The notes under the pieces: model-generated
Told to the model about the DNA's origin: nothing
Database searches by the model: none
The model's input: only the letters and a program-made list of their open reading frames with translations
Made by a program: the position numbers and the translations under genes
Assembly (NCBI RefSeq): GCF_023159225.1
Contig: NC_063181.1
Coordinates: 25,322,073 to 25,386,072 of the forward strand
From: Perognathus longimembris pacificus
Lineage: Eukaryota > Chordata > Mammalia > Rodentia > Heteromyidae
DNA: 64,000 bases
Direction of reading: 5' to 3'
In this document: piece by piece, positions 1 to 12,378 of the stretch
Layout of the letters: every line of letters starts with the position of its first letter
How positions within the stretch are numbered: the stretch's first letter is position 1

Positions 1-2850
1 TTCTTGTACAGTTTGTTACCTTGTCCCTCATACCCCCCTCCCTCGCCCCCTTTTGCCTCCCCGCCCCCCCGGAGGTGTTCAGTTTACTTACACCAAACAG
101 TTTTGCAAGTATTGCTTTTGTAGTTGTTTCTCTTTTTTTACCCTGTGTCTCTCAAATTTGATATTCCCTTTGAATTTCCTACTTCCAATACCAGTAAACA
201 TGGTTTCCAATATACTCAGATAAGATTACAAAGATAGTGTAGGTACAACCACAGGAATGTGATACAAGAACATCATCAATAATAGAAGCTACAGATACTC
301 ATAGGACGTTGAAAGTAGTTACAACTGTGATATAACAATTGTTTCCATAACATGGAGTTCATTTCACTTAGCATCATCTTATGTGTTCATAAGGGTATAG
401 CTATTGGGCCTTGTGATGCTCTGCTATGACTTACCTAAACCTGTACTAATTATTCCCAATAAGGGAGACCATAGAGTCCATATTTCTTTGGGTCTGGCTC
501 ACTTCACTTAGTATAACTTTTTCCAAGTCCTTCCATTTCCTAACAAATGGAACAATGTCATTCTTTCTGATAGAGGAATAAAAGTCCATTGTGTATATGT
601 ACCACATTTTCCTGATCCATTCGTCTACTGAGGGGCATCTGGGTTGGTTCCAGATTCTCGCTATGACAAATTGTGCTGCGATGAACATTGTTGTGCTGGT
701 GGCATTACTGTGATTTTGTTTGTGGTCTTTTGGATAGATACCCAAAAGTGGGGCTGCTGGGTCATAGGGGAGTTCTATATTTAGCCTTCTGAGGAATCTC
801 CATACTGCTTGCCTGAGTGGCTGAACCAGTTTTCATTCCCACCAACAATGAAGTAGGGTTCCCTTTTGGCCACATCCCCTCCAACAATTGTTATTATTAG
901 TTTTCTTGATATATGACATTCTTGCTGGGGTGAGATGGAATCTCAATGTTGTTTTGATTTGCATTTCCTTTATGGCCAGTGATGTAGAGCATTTTTTCAT
1001 ATGTCTCTTGGCCATTCTCATTTCCTCATCAGAGAAGTTTCTTTGTAAGTCTTTAGCCCACTTGATGAGGGGGCTATTGGTTTTTTGCGGTTTTGTTTTG
1101 GAAGAAGGTAATTTTTTTAGTTCTGCATATATTTTAGAGATGAGGCCTTTGTCTGTTGAATGTCTGGTAAAGATCTTCTCCCAGTCTGTGGGCTTTCTGT
1201 TTATCTTGCGAGCTATGTCCTTTGCCATGCAGAAGCTCTGCAGTTTGATGCAGTCCCATTTGTCCAACCTTTCTTTGATTTGTAGCCTTTCTGGGTCTTT
1301 GTTAAGGAAGTTCTGTCCTGTGCCAAGGAGCCCAAGTGTTTCTCCTACTCCTTCCTTTAGTGTTTTCAGGGTGTCTGTTTTGATTTCAAGGTCTTTAATC
1401 CATTTGGAATTGATTTTGGTGCAGGGTGATATATAAGGATCTAGTTTTAGTTTGTTGCATGTGTTGAGCCAGTTTTTCCAGCACCACTTGTTAAAGAGGC
1501 TATCTTTCTTCCATACTATTGTTTTAGCTCCTTTATCAAAGATTAAGTAGGCGTAGTTCTGTGGGTTCAATTCTGGGTCTTCAATTCTGTTCCATTGGTC
1601 TTCAGGCCTGTTCTGGTGCCAATACCAAGCTGTTTTTATTACTATAGCTTTATAATACAGCTTGAAGTTGGGTATTGTAATTCCTCCAGCACTGTTCTTT
1701 CTGCTTAGGAGTGTTTTTGCTATTCTGGGTCTTTTATTGTTCCATATGAATTTCTGGATTGCTTTCTCTATTTCATTAAAGAATGGTGTTGGGATATTAA
1801 TGGGTATTGCATTGAATTTGTAGATAGCCTTTGGCAATATTGCCATTTTGATTATATTAATCCTCCCAATCCAGGAGCATGGGAGGTTTTTCCATTTTCT
1901 TAGTTCTGACTTAATTTCATTTTTCAAGCTTTTAAAGTTCTCATCAAAGAGGTCTTTCACTTCTTTGGTTAAGGTTATCCCTAGGTATTTTATGTTTTGG
2001 GAGGCTATTGCAAAAGGAGTTGCTTTCCTGATTTCAGCCTCGGTCTTCAGGTTGTTAGCATAGAGAAAGGCCATTGATTTTTGAAGGTTTATTTTATATC
2101 CTGCAACTTTGCCAAAGTTTTGGATCAGCTCTAGTAGCTTGGGGGTAGAGTCTATGGGATTCTTGAGGTATAGGATCATGTCATCTGCGAAGAGAGAAAG
2201 TTTAACTTCATCTTTTCCTATTTGGATCCCCTTTATATTTTCTTCTTGCCTAATTGCTCTGGCTAGGAATTCTAGTACTATGTTGAAGAGCAGGGGAGAG
2301 AGTGGACATCCCTGCCTTGTTCCTGATTTTAAAGGGAATGGCTTTAGTTTTTCACCATTTAGCGTTATGCTTGCTGTTGGTTTGTCATAAACTGCCTTGG
2401 AATCCCAGTTTTTCCAGGTCTTTTAGCATAAATGGGTGCTGGATTTTATCGAATGCTTTTTCTGCATCCAGCGATAAAACCATGTGGTTCTTTACCTTGC
2501 TCCGGTTGATGTGGTGGATTACATTAATTGACTTGCGTATATTAAACCAACTTTGCATCCCTGGGATGAATCCAGTTTGATCGTGGTGTATGATTTTTTT
2601 GATGACCTGTTGAAGTCGATTGGCCAGAATTTTGTTGAGAATTTTTGCATCTATGTTCATCAGGGAGATTGGTCTGTAGTCCTCTTTCCGTGATGAGTCT
2701 TTGCCTGGTTTTGGGATGAGGGTTATAGTGGCTTCATAAAATGAGTCTGGTAGTGAACGTTCTCTTTCAATTTCATTGAAGAGTTTCAGAAATATTGGAG
2801 TGAGTTCTGTTTTGAAGGCCTTGTAGAATTCTGCAGTGTGATTCCTGGTA
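1..2850 (-). mobile_element. LINE-1 fragment, 5'-truncated, runs off left edge
   Basis: Minus-strand L1. The window starts inside its 3'UTR (reverse complement of the tail seen complete at 9155-9662), so roughly the last 100 bases and the A tail lie outside. The 3'UTR (1-445) holds the C-rich (G-rich on the sense strand) stretch near 30-75 typical of this lineage. Upstream lies ORF2 from within the RT domain to the stop at 446. Around 2850 the homology to ORF2 (compare 15000 on the plus strand) stops abruptly and the 3' end of another L1 begins. The copy is dead by frameshifts but fairly young, judging from its close match to the other copies here. Confidence 0.93.
446..2850 (-). pseudogene. 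L1 ORF2 remnant (RT to C-terminus), frameshifted
   Basis: Three open pieces on the minus strand together cover the C-terminal two thirds of an L1 ORF2 protein: 2385-2660 (palm region with a DAEKAFDK motif), 833-2179 (RT from just after the FADD catalytic box, encoded at about 2180-2194, through the thumb and C-terminal segment), and 446-745 (last 99 residues ending in LIGNN and a stop). A deletion near 2385 and a frameshift near 745-833 separate them. The cysteine-rich CWRGCG motif is present close to 890. The endonuclease half is absent because of 5' truncation. It cannot encode an active protein. Confidence 0.9.
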
Positions 2851-2859
2851 ATTTTCTTT

Positions 2860-4052
2860 ATTTTATTTAAATTTTATTGTAAAGGTCATGTACAGAGGGG
2901 GTACAGTTACATAAGACAGGTAATTGGGTACATTTTTTCTTGAACAGTGTCACCACTCCCTCCTTTTCTCCCAGTTTTTCCCCTCTTGCCCTTCCCCACC
3001 CCACGTTGTATAATTCATTTCCAACATTGCATCTAGTGAATATCTCTGCTGAATTAGTTCACCCTTTATCCCACTGTTTCTGTGCTTCTCCTTCCGCTCC
3101 CCAAATCATATAAACTTATATACAAAACAAAGGTTTCAGGAATAAAAAATAGTGTCAAAAGGGAATAAACCAAAAGAGGGAAAAGAAAGCTGCAAACAGT
3201 ACAATAAAAAAGAACAAGTTGGATATGAAATGTACTCACTGTATTACGGATGAAACTGTAACCCCTTTGTGCTTCACTTTGAAAATTAAAATAAATTTAT
3301 AAAAAAATAAAAACAAAAACTCTTTCAATTCCTTAGAGTTTATTTTGATAAGCATCATTTTATATGAGCATGTACACGTGGCTGTTGAGCCATTGTGATC
3401 CTTTCCTAAGATTACTCTCCTTTGTTCTTACTGTGTGAATGTTTAGAGCACTGTTTAATCAAGTCCAAGTGCAATTATTTGTCTTTTACTATTCATTGGA
3501 TTTACTTGTAGATTTATAGGCACATTCTAATTATTACAAATTAGGGAAACCATGCAGTGTATGTTTCTTTGTGTCTGGATTCCTTTGCTTAATGTAATTT
3601 CTTCCAAGTCTGGCCATTTCCTTATGAATGAGGCAATGCCATTCTTTCTGATGGAAGCATAGAATTCCATTGTGTATACATACCACATTTTCTTGATTTA
3701 TTCATCCACTAGGGGCATCTGGATTAATTCCATCTCTTAAAGTTATGGCAAACAATGCTGCAATGAACATGGTTGTGCTGGTAGCTTTAATGTGTCATTG
3801 CTTATAGCCTATTAGATAAATGCCCAGGAGTGGAATTTCTGGGTAATAGGGACACTCTATGATTAGTCTTCTGAGGAACCTGCATACTGCTTTCTGGAGT
3901 GGTTGAACAAGCTTACATTCCCGCCAACAGTGTAGTTGCATTCCCTTTTGGCCACATCTCCTGCCAGCATCTGTTATGAGTAGTTTTCTTGATAATGGTC
4001 CTTTTAACTGGGGTGAGGTAGAATCTCAATGTTGTCTCAATTTGCATTTCTT
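2860..4052 (-). mobile_element. Older LINE-1 3' fragment
   Basis: The plus strand reads as the reverse complement of an L1 3' end (A-rich end near 2860-2875, then the conserved block gatgtacagaggg in a diverged form). A pyrimidine-rich 3'UTR follows to about 3540, then a decayed ORF2 C-terminus to about 4052 (recognisable blocks near 3660-3720, 3770 and 3900-3960). It is more diverged than the copies at 1-2850 or 8513-9662 and belongs to the subfamily also seen at 44733-46020 and 58745-60225. A plus-strand L1 tail is nested inside it at about 3180-3318. Confidence 0.85.
3180..3318 (+). mobile_element. Nested plus-strand L1 3' tail
   Basis: About 140 bases read like the extreme 3' end of an L1 in plus orientation (gaaatgtactcac, then gaaactgtaacccc, then an A-rich tail), closely matching 9593-9662 and 46190-46285. 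The sequence on both sides is the older minus-strand L1, so this is a separate short insertion. No clean TSD was found and the left boundary is approximate. Confidence 0.65.
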
Positions 4053-4157
4053 TTTCCTGGGAATTTTCAAATGAATTTGTATGTACTAGATCCTGGGCAG
4101 ATATACAGTTTAAAGGCCTTTCTTGATGTTGTAAAATATAATTAAGAAACTACTGAC
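4053..4157. other. Unannotated spacer
   Basis: Short AT-rich unique sequence between the L1 stack and the ID SINE. No feature seen. Confidence 0.5.
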
Positions 4158-4271
4158 TAATGCATATTTTCTATATATTTGGTGCTGAGGAATCGAACCC
4201 AGGGCTTCATGTATATGAGGCGAGCACTTTACCACTGGGCCATATTCCTAGCCCCTGTTTAATGCATATTT
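4158..4271 (-). mobile_element. ID-type SINE monomer with 12-bp TSD
   Basis: The reverse complement starts gggctaggaatatggccca and carries tRNA-like A and B boxes (ggttcgattcc), the ID/tRNA-derived SINE head. It is flanked by a perfect 12-bp direct repeat, taatgcatattt, at 4158-4169 and 4260-4271, as expected from L1-mediated insertion. Only the first (ID) monomer is present. Confidence 0.9.
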
Positions 4272-5466
4272 AATGGTCTTCAGTAGTAATTATAATACTA
4301 ATGAAACATTCACATTTGTTTAGATCCTATTTTGTGCTGACATATTCAAGCGCTCATCCACTTCTCATCTACTTCGATACTTCATAAACTTATAATTTTG
4401 GTAAGCCTCATCGTTCATGTCTGTACCCATTCAGCACATTGACACAAATGTTGAATAATGTGAGGTATAGGATAATGCTAGGGGGCATATCAATAAATAA
4501 CTCTCTTTTGGTCATTTAAATTTTTTTCAATAACTAGTAGAACTGCATGCAAATTGTTCTTGGACCATATAAATATTAGGAGAGTTTAACATCCTGAAAA
4601 AATTTATATTTTTATGTAGACATTAGCTATTAGAATCCAGACCTGATTACTTTACAATTAGGCTGAAATGTTTGGTGGTGTTTTATTGTTTTGAGTATGG
4701 GGTATTTGTTTGGAATCCCCAGCCTCCTTACAACTAAACCTAAGTACCTAAGTACCTAAGTACCTAACTTTCTGAATCTTTGTAATTTCTTCATAAATAA
4801 AGGCCAGTATCACAAACCCAGTCTAGCTTATTTTGAAGTATGTAAAGTGCTCAGTCCAGTGTCTGGGGCACTGAAAAATTCAAATTCTATTAGTTCTCTT
4901 ATTTATGTGCAGTGTTGTCCCAATTGTCATACCTTGACTCTGCATCAAAAGCAGCTAGAGTTTATGCATAAAATGAGGAATTCAGGGTCTTCACACACAG
5001 TCATCAGGGATAGAGTATACTCATTAGATTATATTCTTTTAAAATAAATGTTATACCTATTAGAATGGCTGAAATTGGGAATATGGACAATATTAAGTGT
5101 TGGCTAGAATATGGAATAATTAGAACTCTCAAACTTCTGGGAACATTGGTGAGTCTATTTTTAGTATTAATTAAAACTGAACATTATCTTTGATGCAGGC
5201 ATTCAAATCCTAGGCATATTTCTAGTGGAATGTGTATATGAGCTGACCCACAATACTTTGCCACAATCTCAAGTTATAAAGTAATACCTATGAACAGTGG
5301 AATATTTTTAGCACGATTGGAATAATAGATAGCAATGAGTATAAACACTTGAACTACATACTCTAAAATGTACAGATCTCACATGTCATCTTGAACACAT
5401 GATGAAGATATAAGAGGATATGCTGTGTAATTACACTTCTTTAAATTTAAAAACAGATACAATTAC
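4272..5466. other. No gene or repeat recognised
   Basis: Unique-looking AT-rich sequence. The only structure I see is a short imperfect tandem of ctaagtac near 4738-4766. Open frames here (for example 4847-5047) lack any recognisable domain. Confidence 0.5.
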
Positions 5467-5690
5467 TGGGTGCCAGTAGCTCAGGCCTGGTACTTAGGAG
5501 TCTAAGATCTGAGGACTGTGGTTTGAAGTTATCAGGGTGGGAAAGTCTGTGAGAATCTTATCTGCCATTAACTACCAAAAAAAGCCATAAGTGGAGTTGT
5601 GGCTTAAGTAGTAGAGAGGTAGCCTTGAGCAAATAAGCTCAACGATAGTGCCTAGGCCTTGAGTTCAAGCCCTAGGACTATATACAAGTG
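5467..5690 (+). mobile_element. B1-ID composite SINE, diverged
   Basis: Left half resembles a 7SL-derived B1 unit (gtagctcaggcctgg, then the tctaagatctgagga block). Right half is an ID-like tRNA unit (gttgtggcttaagtagtagag, then ttgagttcaagccctagga). This order matches the dimeric B1-dID class known from several rodent families. Diverged and without a clear TSD. Confidence 0.8.
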
Positions 5691-6410
5691 TGCACATACC
5701 CCTCTGCCCCAACCCAGATAAAATTAATCTGTGGTGTTATCAAGTGTTTAGTCATCTTTCTGAACATATAACTAAGTGCTTGAGTTAATCAACATATAAA
5801 GAGAAAAAACTTATTTGGTTCACAATTTTGGAGTTTGCAGTCCATACTTGGTTGAACCTGTTGCTTGGGTTTGTGTTAAGATAGCAATTTAGACAGGGGT
5901 GTATAGTAGAATGAAACAACTGTCATGGCCAAGAACGAAAGGAGAACAAAAAAGGGCTACGGACTCATGATTCTTTTTGAGAGTATTTCTCCGAAGACCT
6001 CTTACCAAGCCTTACCATTTTCTAAGAGGACCACCTGCATTATCATATGGTCCTTTGGAGTGTATTTAACATCTAAACTGTGGCAAAGAGACAGGATATT
6101 TACTATTCCTACTAGTGGTAGGACTGGACAGTAGTTCCTGGAATGCTTCTGAAGTTCTAGTAATGTCTTGCTTCTTATCCTAGGTGCTGATGAAATAAGT
6201 GTACCCACTTCCTGCATATTCATTGAGTTATACTACTGATATATTGTACCCTTCTCTAGATGTATATTATACTCAATAGACCTCATACATTTATAACTAG
6301 AAATGATGTGCCCCAAAGGATAGGTTTCCTATCCTTCCACTCCAGGTTTTAAAAAGATGAACATCTAAAGAACTAAGAAATATTTTAATGAAAACTAAAC
6401 TTGTAAACTG

Positions 6411-6413
<3 letters not shown>
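5691..6413. other. No gene or repeat recognised
   Basis: Unique AT-rich sequence leading to the GT repeat. Overlapping open frames at 5925-6223 on both strands show no domain and are treated as chance. Confidence 0.45.

Positions 6414-6456
<43 letters not shown>
6414..6456 (+). repeat. (GT)n microsatellite
   Basis: 43 bases of uninterrupted GT dinucleotides abutting the tail end of a minus-strand SINE at 6458. Microsatellites often grow from SINE A tails. Confidence 0.98.
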
Positions 6457-6457
<1 letters not shown>

Positions 6458-6462
<5 letters not shown>

Positions 6463-6686
6463 TGGTCCTGGGGTTTAAATTTAGAGCTTATATGCTCTCC
6501 CTGAGCTTTTTCACTGAAGGCTAACACTGTACTACTGGAGCCACAGCTCTACTTCTAGCTTGTTTTGAGTAGTTAATTAGTGATAACAGTCTCAAAGGTT
6601 TTCCTACCAATTCTGGCTTTGAACTGTGGTCCTTAGATCTTAGCTTCCTAAGTAGCTTGGATAATAGGTGTGGGTCAGAGGCTTAA
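6458..6686 (-). mobile_element. B1-ID composite SINE
   Basis: Reverse-complement copy. From left to right it reads the ID-like half (ctggtcctggggtttaaat, then gagccacagctctac), then the B1-like half ending near the taggtgtgggtcagagg block. Moderately diverged. Confidence 0.82.
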
Positions 6687-6844
6687 AATTGTATCATTTT
6701 TTATTTGTTGATTCTGAGAAATTTTAAAATTAGTTTAAAACAGTAGTTTAATTCAATTAGTGTTCTTTTAGGCAACCTAAAATTACCTTTACTCATCCAA
6801 TCATTTTACAGTGTGAAGTAGGTTTTTCTTTGTTGTTGTTTTGT

Positions 6845-7070
6845 TTTTTGGTCTTTGGGTTTGAACTCAGGGCCTGGGTACTATCCCTGAGTACTTTTGT
6901 TCAAGTTTAGCACTCTATCACTTTGAACTACAGCTCCTCTTCCAGTTTTCTAGTAGTTAATTGGAGATAGGAGTCTTCATGGACTTTCCTGCCCATGCTG
7001 ACTTGGAACTGCAGTCCCCGGATCTCGGCCACCTAAGTAGCTAGGATTACAGGTGTGAACCACTAGCATC
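6845..7070 (-). mobile_element. B1-ID composite SINE
   Basis: Another minus-orientation dimer: tttgaactcagggcctggg, then the tagttaattggagat linker, then ctaggattacaggtgtgaa at the B1 head. The T-rich left edge (6830-6852) is the A tail on the sense strand. Confidence 0.85.
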
Positions 7071-8495
7071 AAAAATGAAGACATTTTCATAGTCTATGAT
7101 GGGTATTGGCGAAGAAAATCAACATGTGGTGTCTTCGTGGGCATTTTATAGCCTTTATGTGAGTGAGTCACTTAGTGTAATCCTTACAACACTCAGCCAG
7201 GAAGATATAGGCTTCTCATTTTACACATGAACAAAAGTAGTTGTGAATCATGTTCCCTTATTTGAGTCTTATGAGAAAGTACACACTCATTTGAAGAAAG
7301 CTACAAGAAAGATTTATTACTTATAGATAGGCTGTGAGGGACATGAAAGGCCCATGATCCATTGTGTGCTGATTTGTCATGGCTCAGAAAGTTGACCAGG
7401 GCAGATGAGGTCTTAACTGCAGACATTCAGCTCCTCACTTTTCATTCACTTGAACAGATGTCTAAACTGTTGACCATGTCAAAGGGTCTGTGAAAATATA
7501 GTAAGATAGTTTGGGAGGGAAGTTTTGCAAAGCCATTGCAATTTGAAGGTGGTTTGGCCCATTGTATGAATGAAGCCCATCCACATCCAATCGAAAGATG
7601 AACATTCACTGCCTTGAGGGTGGCTGATGCCCTTTGAATCCTGTCAGCCTGTTGTCTTGAACTATTTTGACAGTGGGTGTGACTGCCAGTCTTGGAAGAC
7701 TCAGGAAGATTCCATGTCGATTACCTGTTCTGATAAACTAGCCTTTATTCATGAGATGACTGGTTCCTGTGTGTCCCAAGTAGCTATCATCTTGAATGCA
7801 ACATTTTCATCTATAATTGATCTCTGTTGAGTCTATCTAGTTTTCTTTTTGGTGGTGCTTGTGAGCTTTCAACTGAGAACAGTCAGTTTATATCAATGTG
7901 TTACATGTGGCTCTTTAATTTTTAAATGCTCAGCCTCCACCAGTTTACAAATGCAAGTAAGAAGATGCCATTTAGAAAGGGGCTACACTGGCCAGCTGCC
8001 AATGACTTAAGCAGTATATAAAAATTAGAGGGGCTTGTGTGCCCTAGTGAGAGTTTTCTTTTGCTAAAGGTCCTAAATGTCTTTCATTGAGATGGTAGAT
8101 ACTTATGATTCTACTGGGTGTCCCTAAGTTTGAACCCCAATACACCACCACTACCACCACCATCCTTTCTCCCCCTACTCCTCAATCTAGTAATAAAGAA
8201 GATAAAATTTTCACCAATTTAGAGGAGATCCTCTAAAAATACCCCAATTTGTATAGAAAAAGAGAAGAATCAGAAAAAATTGAATAATAACTATGTGTTA
8301 AAGATCTTTGTTTATTTTTTTCTATAATTACTATTATGATACTATATTGATTTTCTCTTTTGATATTTGGGAAAGTAGTTTTGTTTATAATTATATATCA
8401 GTGGTTGATTTTTTTGTTGTTATTAAACTAGGTGTCCAATTGGATTACAGAAGTTGAGAATTTTATTTCAAGGATATTACAACAATTTTATTTTT
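7071..8495. other. No gene recognised; possible old LTR-like patch
   Basis: Unique-looking sequence. A T-rich and CCA-rich patch lies near 8139-8165. The stretch 7260-7620 has a sense- or antisense-poly(A)-like motif but no boundaries, so I do not call it. The 67-residue frame at 7627-7830 has no recognisable domain. Confidence 0.4.
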
Positions 8496-9679
8496 AAAAG
8501 AGAAAGGGTTGGCAAAGAACCAATAGTCCCTTCATCAAGTGGGCTAAAGACTTACAAAGAGACTTCTCTGATGAGGAAATGAGAATGGCCAAGAGACATA
8601 TGAAAAAGTGCTCTACATCACTGGCCATAAAAAAAATGCAAATCAAAACAACATTGAGATTCCATCTCACCCCAGTAAGAATGTCCTTTATCAATAAAAC
8701 TAACAATAACAGTTGTTGGAGGGGATGTGGCCAAAAGGGAACCCTACTTCATTGTTGGTGGGAATGTAAACTGGTTCAGCCACTCAGGCAAGCAGTATGG
8801 AGATTCCTCAGAAGGCTAAATGTAGAACTCCCCTATGACTCAGCAACCCTACTTTTGGGTATCTATCCAAAAAAACCACAAACAAAATCACAGTAAAGCC
8901 ACCAGAACAACAATGTTCATCGCAGCATAATTTGTCATAGCTAGAATCTGGAACCAGCCCAGATGCCCCTCAGTAGACGAATGGATCAGGAAAATGTGGT
9001 ACATATACACAATGGAATTTTATGCCTCTATCAGAAAGAATGACATTGTCCCATTTGTAAGGAAATGGAAGGACTTGGAAAAAGTTATACTAAGTGAAGT
9101 GAGACAGATCCAAAGAAACATGGACTCTATGGTCTCCCTTATTGGGAGTAATTAGCACAGGTTTACGCAAGTCACAGCAGAGGATCACAAGAGCCCAATA
9201 GCCATACCCTTATGAACACATAAGATGATGCTAAGTGAAATGAACTCCATGTTATGGAAATGATTGTTATATCACAGTTTTAACTACTTTCAACCTCCCA
9301 TGTGTATCTGTAGCTTCTACTATTGATGATGTTCTTGTATCATCTTCCTGTGGTTGTACCTACACTATCTCTGTAATCTTATCTGAGTATATTGGAAACC
9401 ATGTATACTGGTATTGGAACTAGGAAATTGAAAGGGAATACCAAAATCGAGAGACACAGGATAAAAAAAGACAAACAACTACAAAAGCAATACTTGTAAA
9501 ACTGTTTGGTGTAAGTAAACTGAACACCTCATGGGGGGAAAGAGAAAGGGGGAGGGGGGAATGAGGGATGAGGTAACAAACAGTACAAGAAATGTATCCA
9601 ATGCCTAACGTATGAAACTGTAACCTCTCTGTACATCAGTTTGATAATAAAAATTTGAAAAAAAAAGAGAAAGGGTTGG
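8496..9679 (+). mobile_element. Young 5'-truncated LINE-1 with 17-bp TSD
   Basis: The insertion spans about 8513-9662. It is bounded by a perfect direct repeat (aaaagagaaagggttgg) at 8496-8512 and 9663-9679; the first A residues on the right merge with the A tail. Content: the last quarter of ORF2, a 3'UTR with a G-rich stretch (9533-9568), AATAAA-like signals near 9644-9650 and a short A tail. The perfect TSD argues for a recent insertion. Confidence 0.96.
8513..9155 (+). pseudogene. L1 ORF2 C-terminal fragment
   Basis: Translates to the C-terminal segment of L1 ORF2p, including the CWRGCG cysteine motif (near 8715) and ending at the stop at 9153-9155. The longest open piece (8579-8896) is cut by a frameshift and a stop after the TLLLGIYPK block. 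It lacks EN and RT, so it is non-functional. Confidence 0.9.
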
Positions 9680-10417
9680 TGTAATATGAGTAACTATTCT
9701 TCTATGTTGTAGTATTCTTATTACTTGCAATCAAGGTCTAGAGACACTAGTGATTTTAAGGAATAAAAAATGATTCATGTATAATCTATATTTGGGAGGA
9801 GGAGAGGGCCTACAGCTAAAAATAGAGAATATACAAAGTTTCATAATTCTGTCTCTCTCCCTTTCTTGCTCCTTTATCTTCACATGTGGATATTTTGTTC
9901 TATCAAACTTGTCTCTTTTTTTGTATTTTAAGAGAGCTATGCTTGTACAGCACACAATACATTTGTTAATTGATTCATATCTTGTACAATCAAAAATTCC
10001 GTCATTGTCTTTAACCTGCTCACACCAGAATTCATCGGTACTAATAATGGGAAGGATAATAAGTGAATCTAAATTTAATCCTGTTTTGTTTAACCTCTCT
10101 TTCTAATTAATGGCTGCTCATACTATCACTGCTAATGGATCATGTGATCATTCTCTAGATCTGTGCAGGAAGCACTATATTGTTATCAACTCAAATTCAA
10201 AGGGGGGAGCATATCCAGCTTCCATTGTCCCCTTGGTGACATTTCACCTAATGAAGAGGAATTTTGAAATATAAAAACCAAATGGGCCCTCTCCTTTAAT
10301 TGAGCTCTTGATTCTGGATTGCATCCTAGGTTTCTTCACACATTTTAGAATCTAAATGGTTATAAGGGTTATGAACTCTAGTCAGTAGGTTGCAGTGAGG
10401 AATAGTAGGGACAATAG
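9680..10417. other. No gene or repeat recognised
   Basis: Unique sequence between two L1 insertions. Small open frames on both strands (9731-9955, 9777-10106) show no homology I recognise. Confidence 0.45.
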
Positions 10418-10426
10418 AGTAAAGGA

Positions 10427-12378
10427 GAGAGGACTTCTGGGAAGATGGCGGAGGAGCAGTGGAGCTCTAGCTGAGCTCCCTCCAACATCACAGTTTTCCC
10501 ATGCCAGAGAAACTTTTACTTCTAGAAAGACAGCCAGAGTAAGTTATAACAGTACAGGGATTCTGGCCAGGAAGGAAAAATTGACTTTGCTGGTCTGAAA
10601 ACACAGATTTGAGCTCCAGGTGGCATCCTGCCGCCACGCAAGTGCTGGTGCCGGTACAGCGCCCCACACTCCCCGCAGCTAAAGCATTCAACGGAGACCC
10701 AGGTGGTGGCATACAGACAGATTACAGGCTGAGAATGGATGAGCTGAAATCACAGAGAAAGCGTGAGTACCCCATGAAAGACACTCTCACTTGAGCCCAT
10801 GGAGCAGCTTTGGGAGGTAGCCCTTCCCCCACCACCAGAGCAAAAAGCCATCTTTGACACTGGCATAGGGTCAGACCAGACTGTAGCTAAAGCCTGCCTG
10901 GGGAAAGCAAGGACAAATGGGCCATCTTTGAGAAGGGCAAGAGGGACCAACCAGTGAGATCCAGCTCCGCTCAGGAGAACGACACCTGCCCAGGCAGGGG
11001 GCTTGTCCTGGGCCTAGGCTCAGCTAGAGGTGCCCCAGCCTGCTCGCCAGAATTCCTAAATTAAAACTGAAAGTGGAGAGCAGCTACCAGCGGCACGGAA
11101 CAGCCACATGGGAGAACAAACAGTTCCCGAGACAGATAAATGGTCCCGTTTAGAACCCAATTCCCAGCCCGAAATGGAGCTGAACTCCATACCCAGCTCT
11201 GCTCAGGAGGCCGCCCCACCCAGGAGGGAGGAACCTCCCCCAGGTAAGCAACTCTCAGCTGGGTAAATCAGACCAGAGGCGCCCTGCCCCTGCTGAGTCC
11301 ACAGCCTATTCTGAGCCAGACGTTAAAGGCAGCGGCCTCACAGCAGACGGAGGAGCCATGGTTCCTGAGACTGTTCACATCCCCATCTACAGTGGATGCC
11401 CAAGGCCTACCTGCAAGCTGTGGGAACCACAGAGACCCAGGATTTTACTAACAGGGGAAGAGGGTCAAAGCAGATCCACCCCCTATGAGCTGAAAGCAAG
11501 TAAAACCAGCCAAGCAGTAGAATAGACTGCATACCATCACAAGGAAACCAGAGACTGTAGAAAGCCCACCTAAACAAGGAAGACTTTTTTTTTCTCAAAA
11601 CATTTTTAAGCTTTCTTTTACATTTTTATTTTTTTCCTATATTTTCATTTCTGAAACATCATTGGTTTGTTTTTGTTTTCCATTTTTACCTGTTGGTTCT
11701 ATCAAATTGTTTTTTTGTTGTTGTTCTTTTTTTCTGTTTTCTTTTTAAATAACTTTTCTCTGTTATGTGCATCTGTCTTCCAGTATTTTTTCTTTGTTTC
11801 TCTCTTTGCATTCTTTTTCTTTAAAAATTACTTTCCTATGAATAACACCTCCACTCTTTACTGCTAGCTCTCCATTGTCTACCATTTTAACCTTGTTGTT
11901 TCTAGTAATTCTACTCTCCTCCACATTTCCACGTCACTGAAACTAAACCAAAATCATCACCCTCCCGTACATTTTACTCTATTCTTATTACTACCTCTAA
12001 CTTACCCTCCTGACTTACTTCTAGGTCCTCCAGATTCCATTGACTCCTGGTTATTGGATAGAGGGTATCCCTGCTTAATCTGAGTGAATAAAAGGGGTTC
12101 ATAGAGAAAGCCAGTCCAAAAAGAACTTAATATAAGAACAAGAATTGCTCATAGGGTTGTAACAGTAAATAAGTAACTACTGAATACAGGGCTCACGATT
12201 GGTTGTTATATTGAAATTATATTCTTTAGGAACACCAAAGCTAATTTTATATACAGGTATAAAAGGTATCTGTATATAATTGTGAGGGTCTAAGATTTAT
12301 ACAACAGTGCTTGGTAAGGTCTGCTTTGGGTCTTAAACAGTGCTCACAGGTGCTTGTAGATTGGCTTTCCCAATCCTA
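10427..12378 (+). promoter_or_regulatory. L1 5'UTR with internal promoter, YY1-like start
   Basis: About 1.95 kb between the element's 5' end and ORF1. It begins with a YY1-like motif, gaagatggcgg, at 10441-10451, in the place where L1 promoters of other mammals carry one to set the start site. The first 1.1 kb is GC-rich. 11585-11870 is strongly T-rich, a common feature of the 3' half of mammalian L1 5'UTRs. The frames at 10395-10598 and 10609-10794 are not regarded as genes. Confidence 0.8.

Noticed and set aside
888..1436. 182-codon plus-strand frame
   Set aside because: Antisense of L1 ORF2; the same shadow recurs opposite other copies (8494, 21125, 40432).
6297..6527. Frame containing a run of His-Thr
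   Set aside because: It is a translated GT microsatellite next to a SINE.
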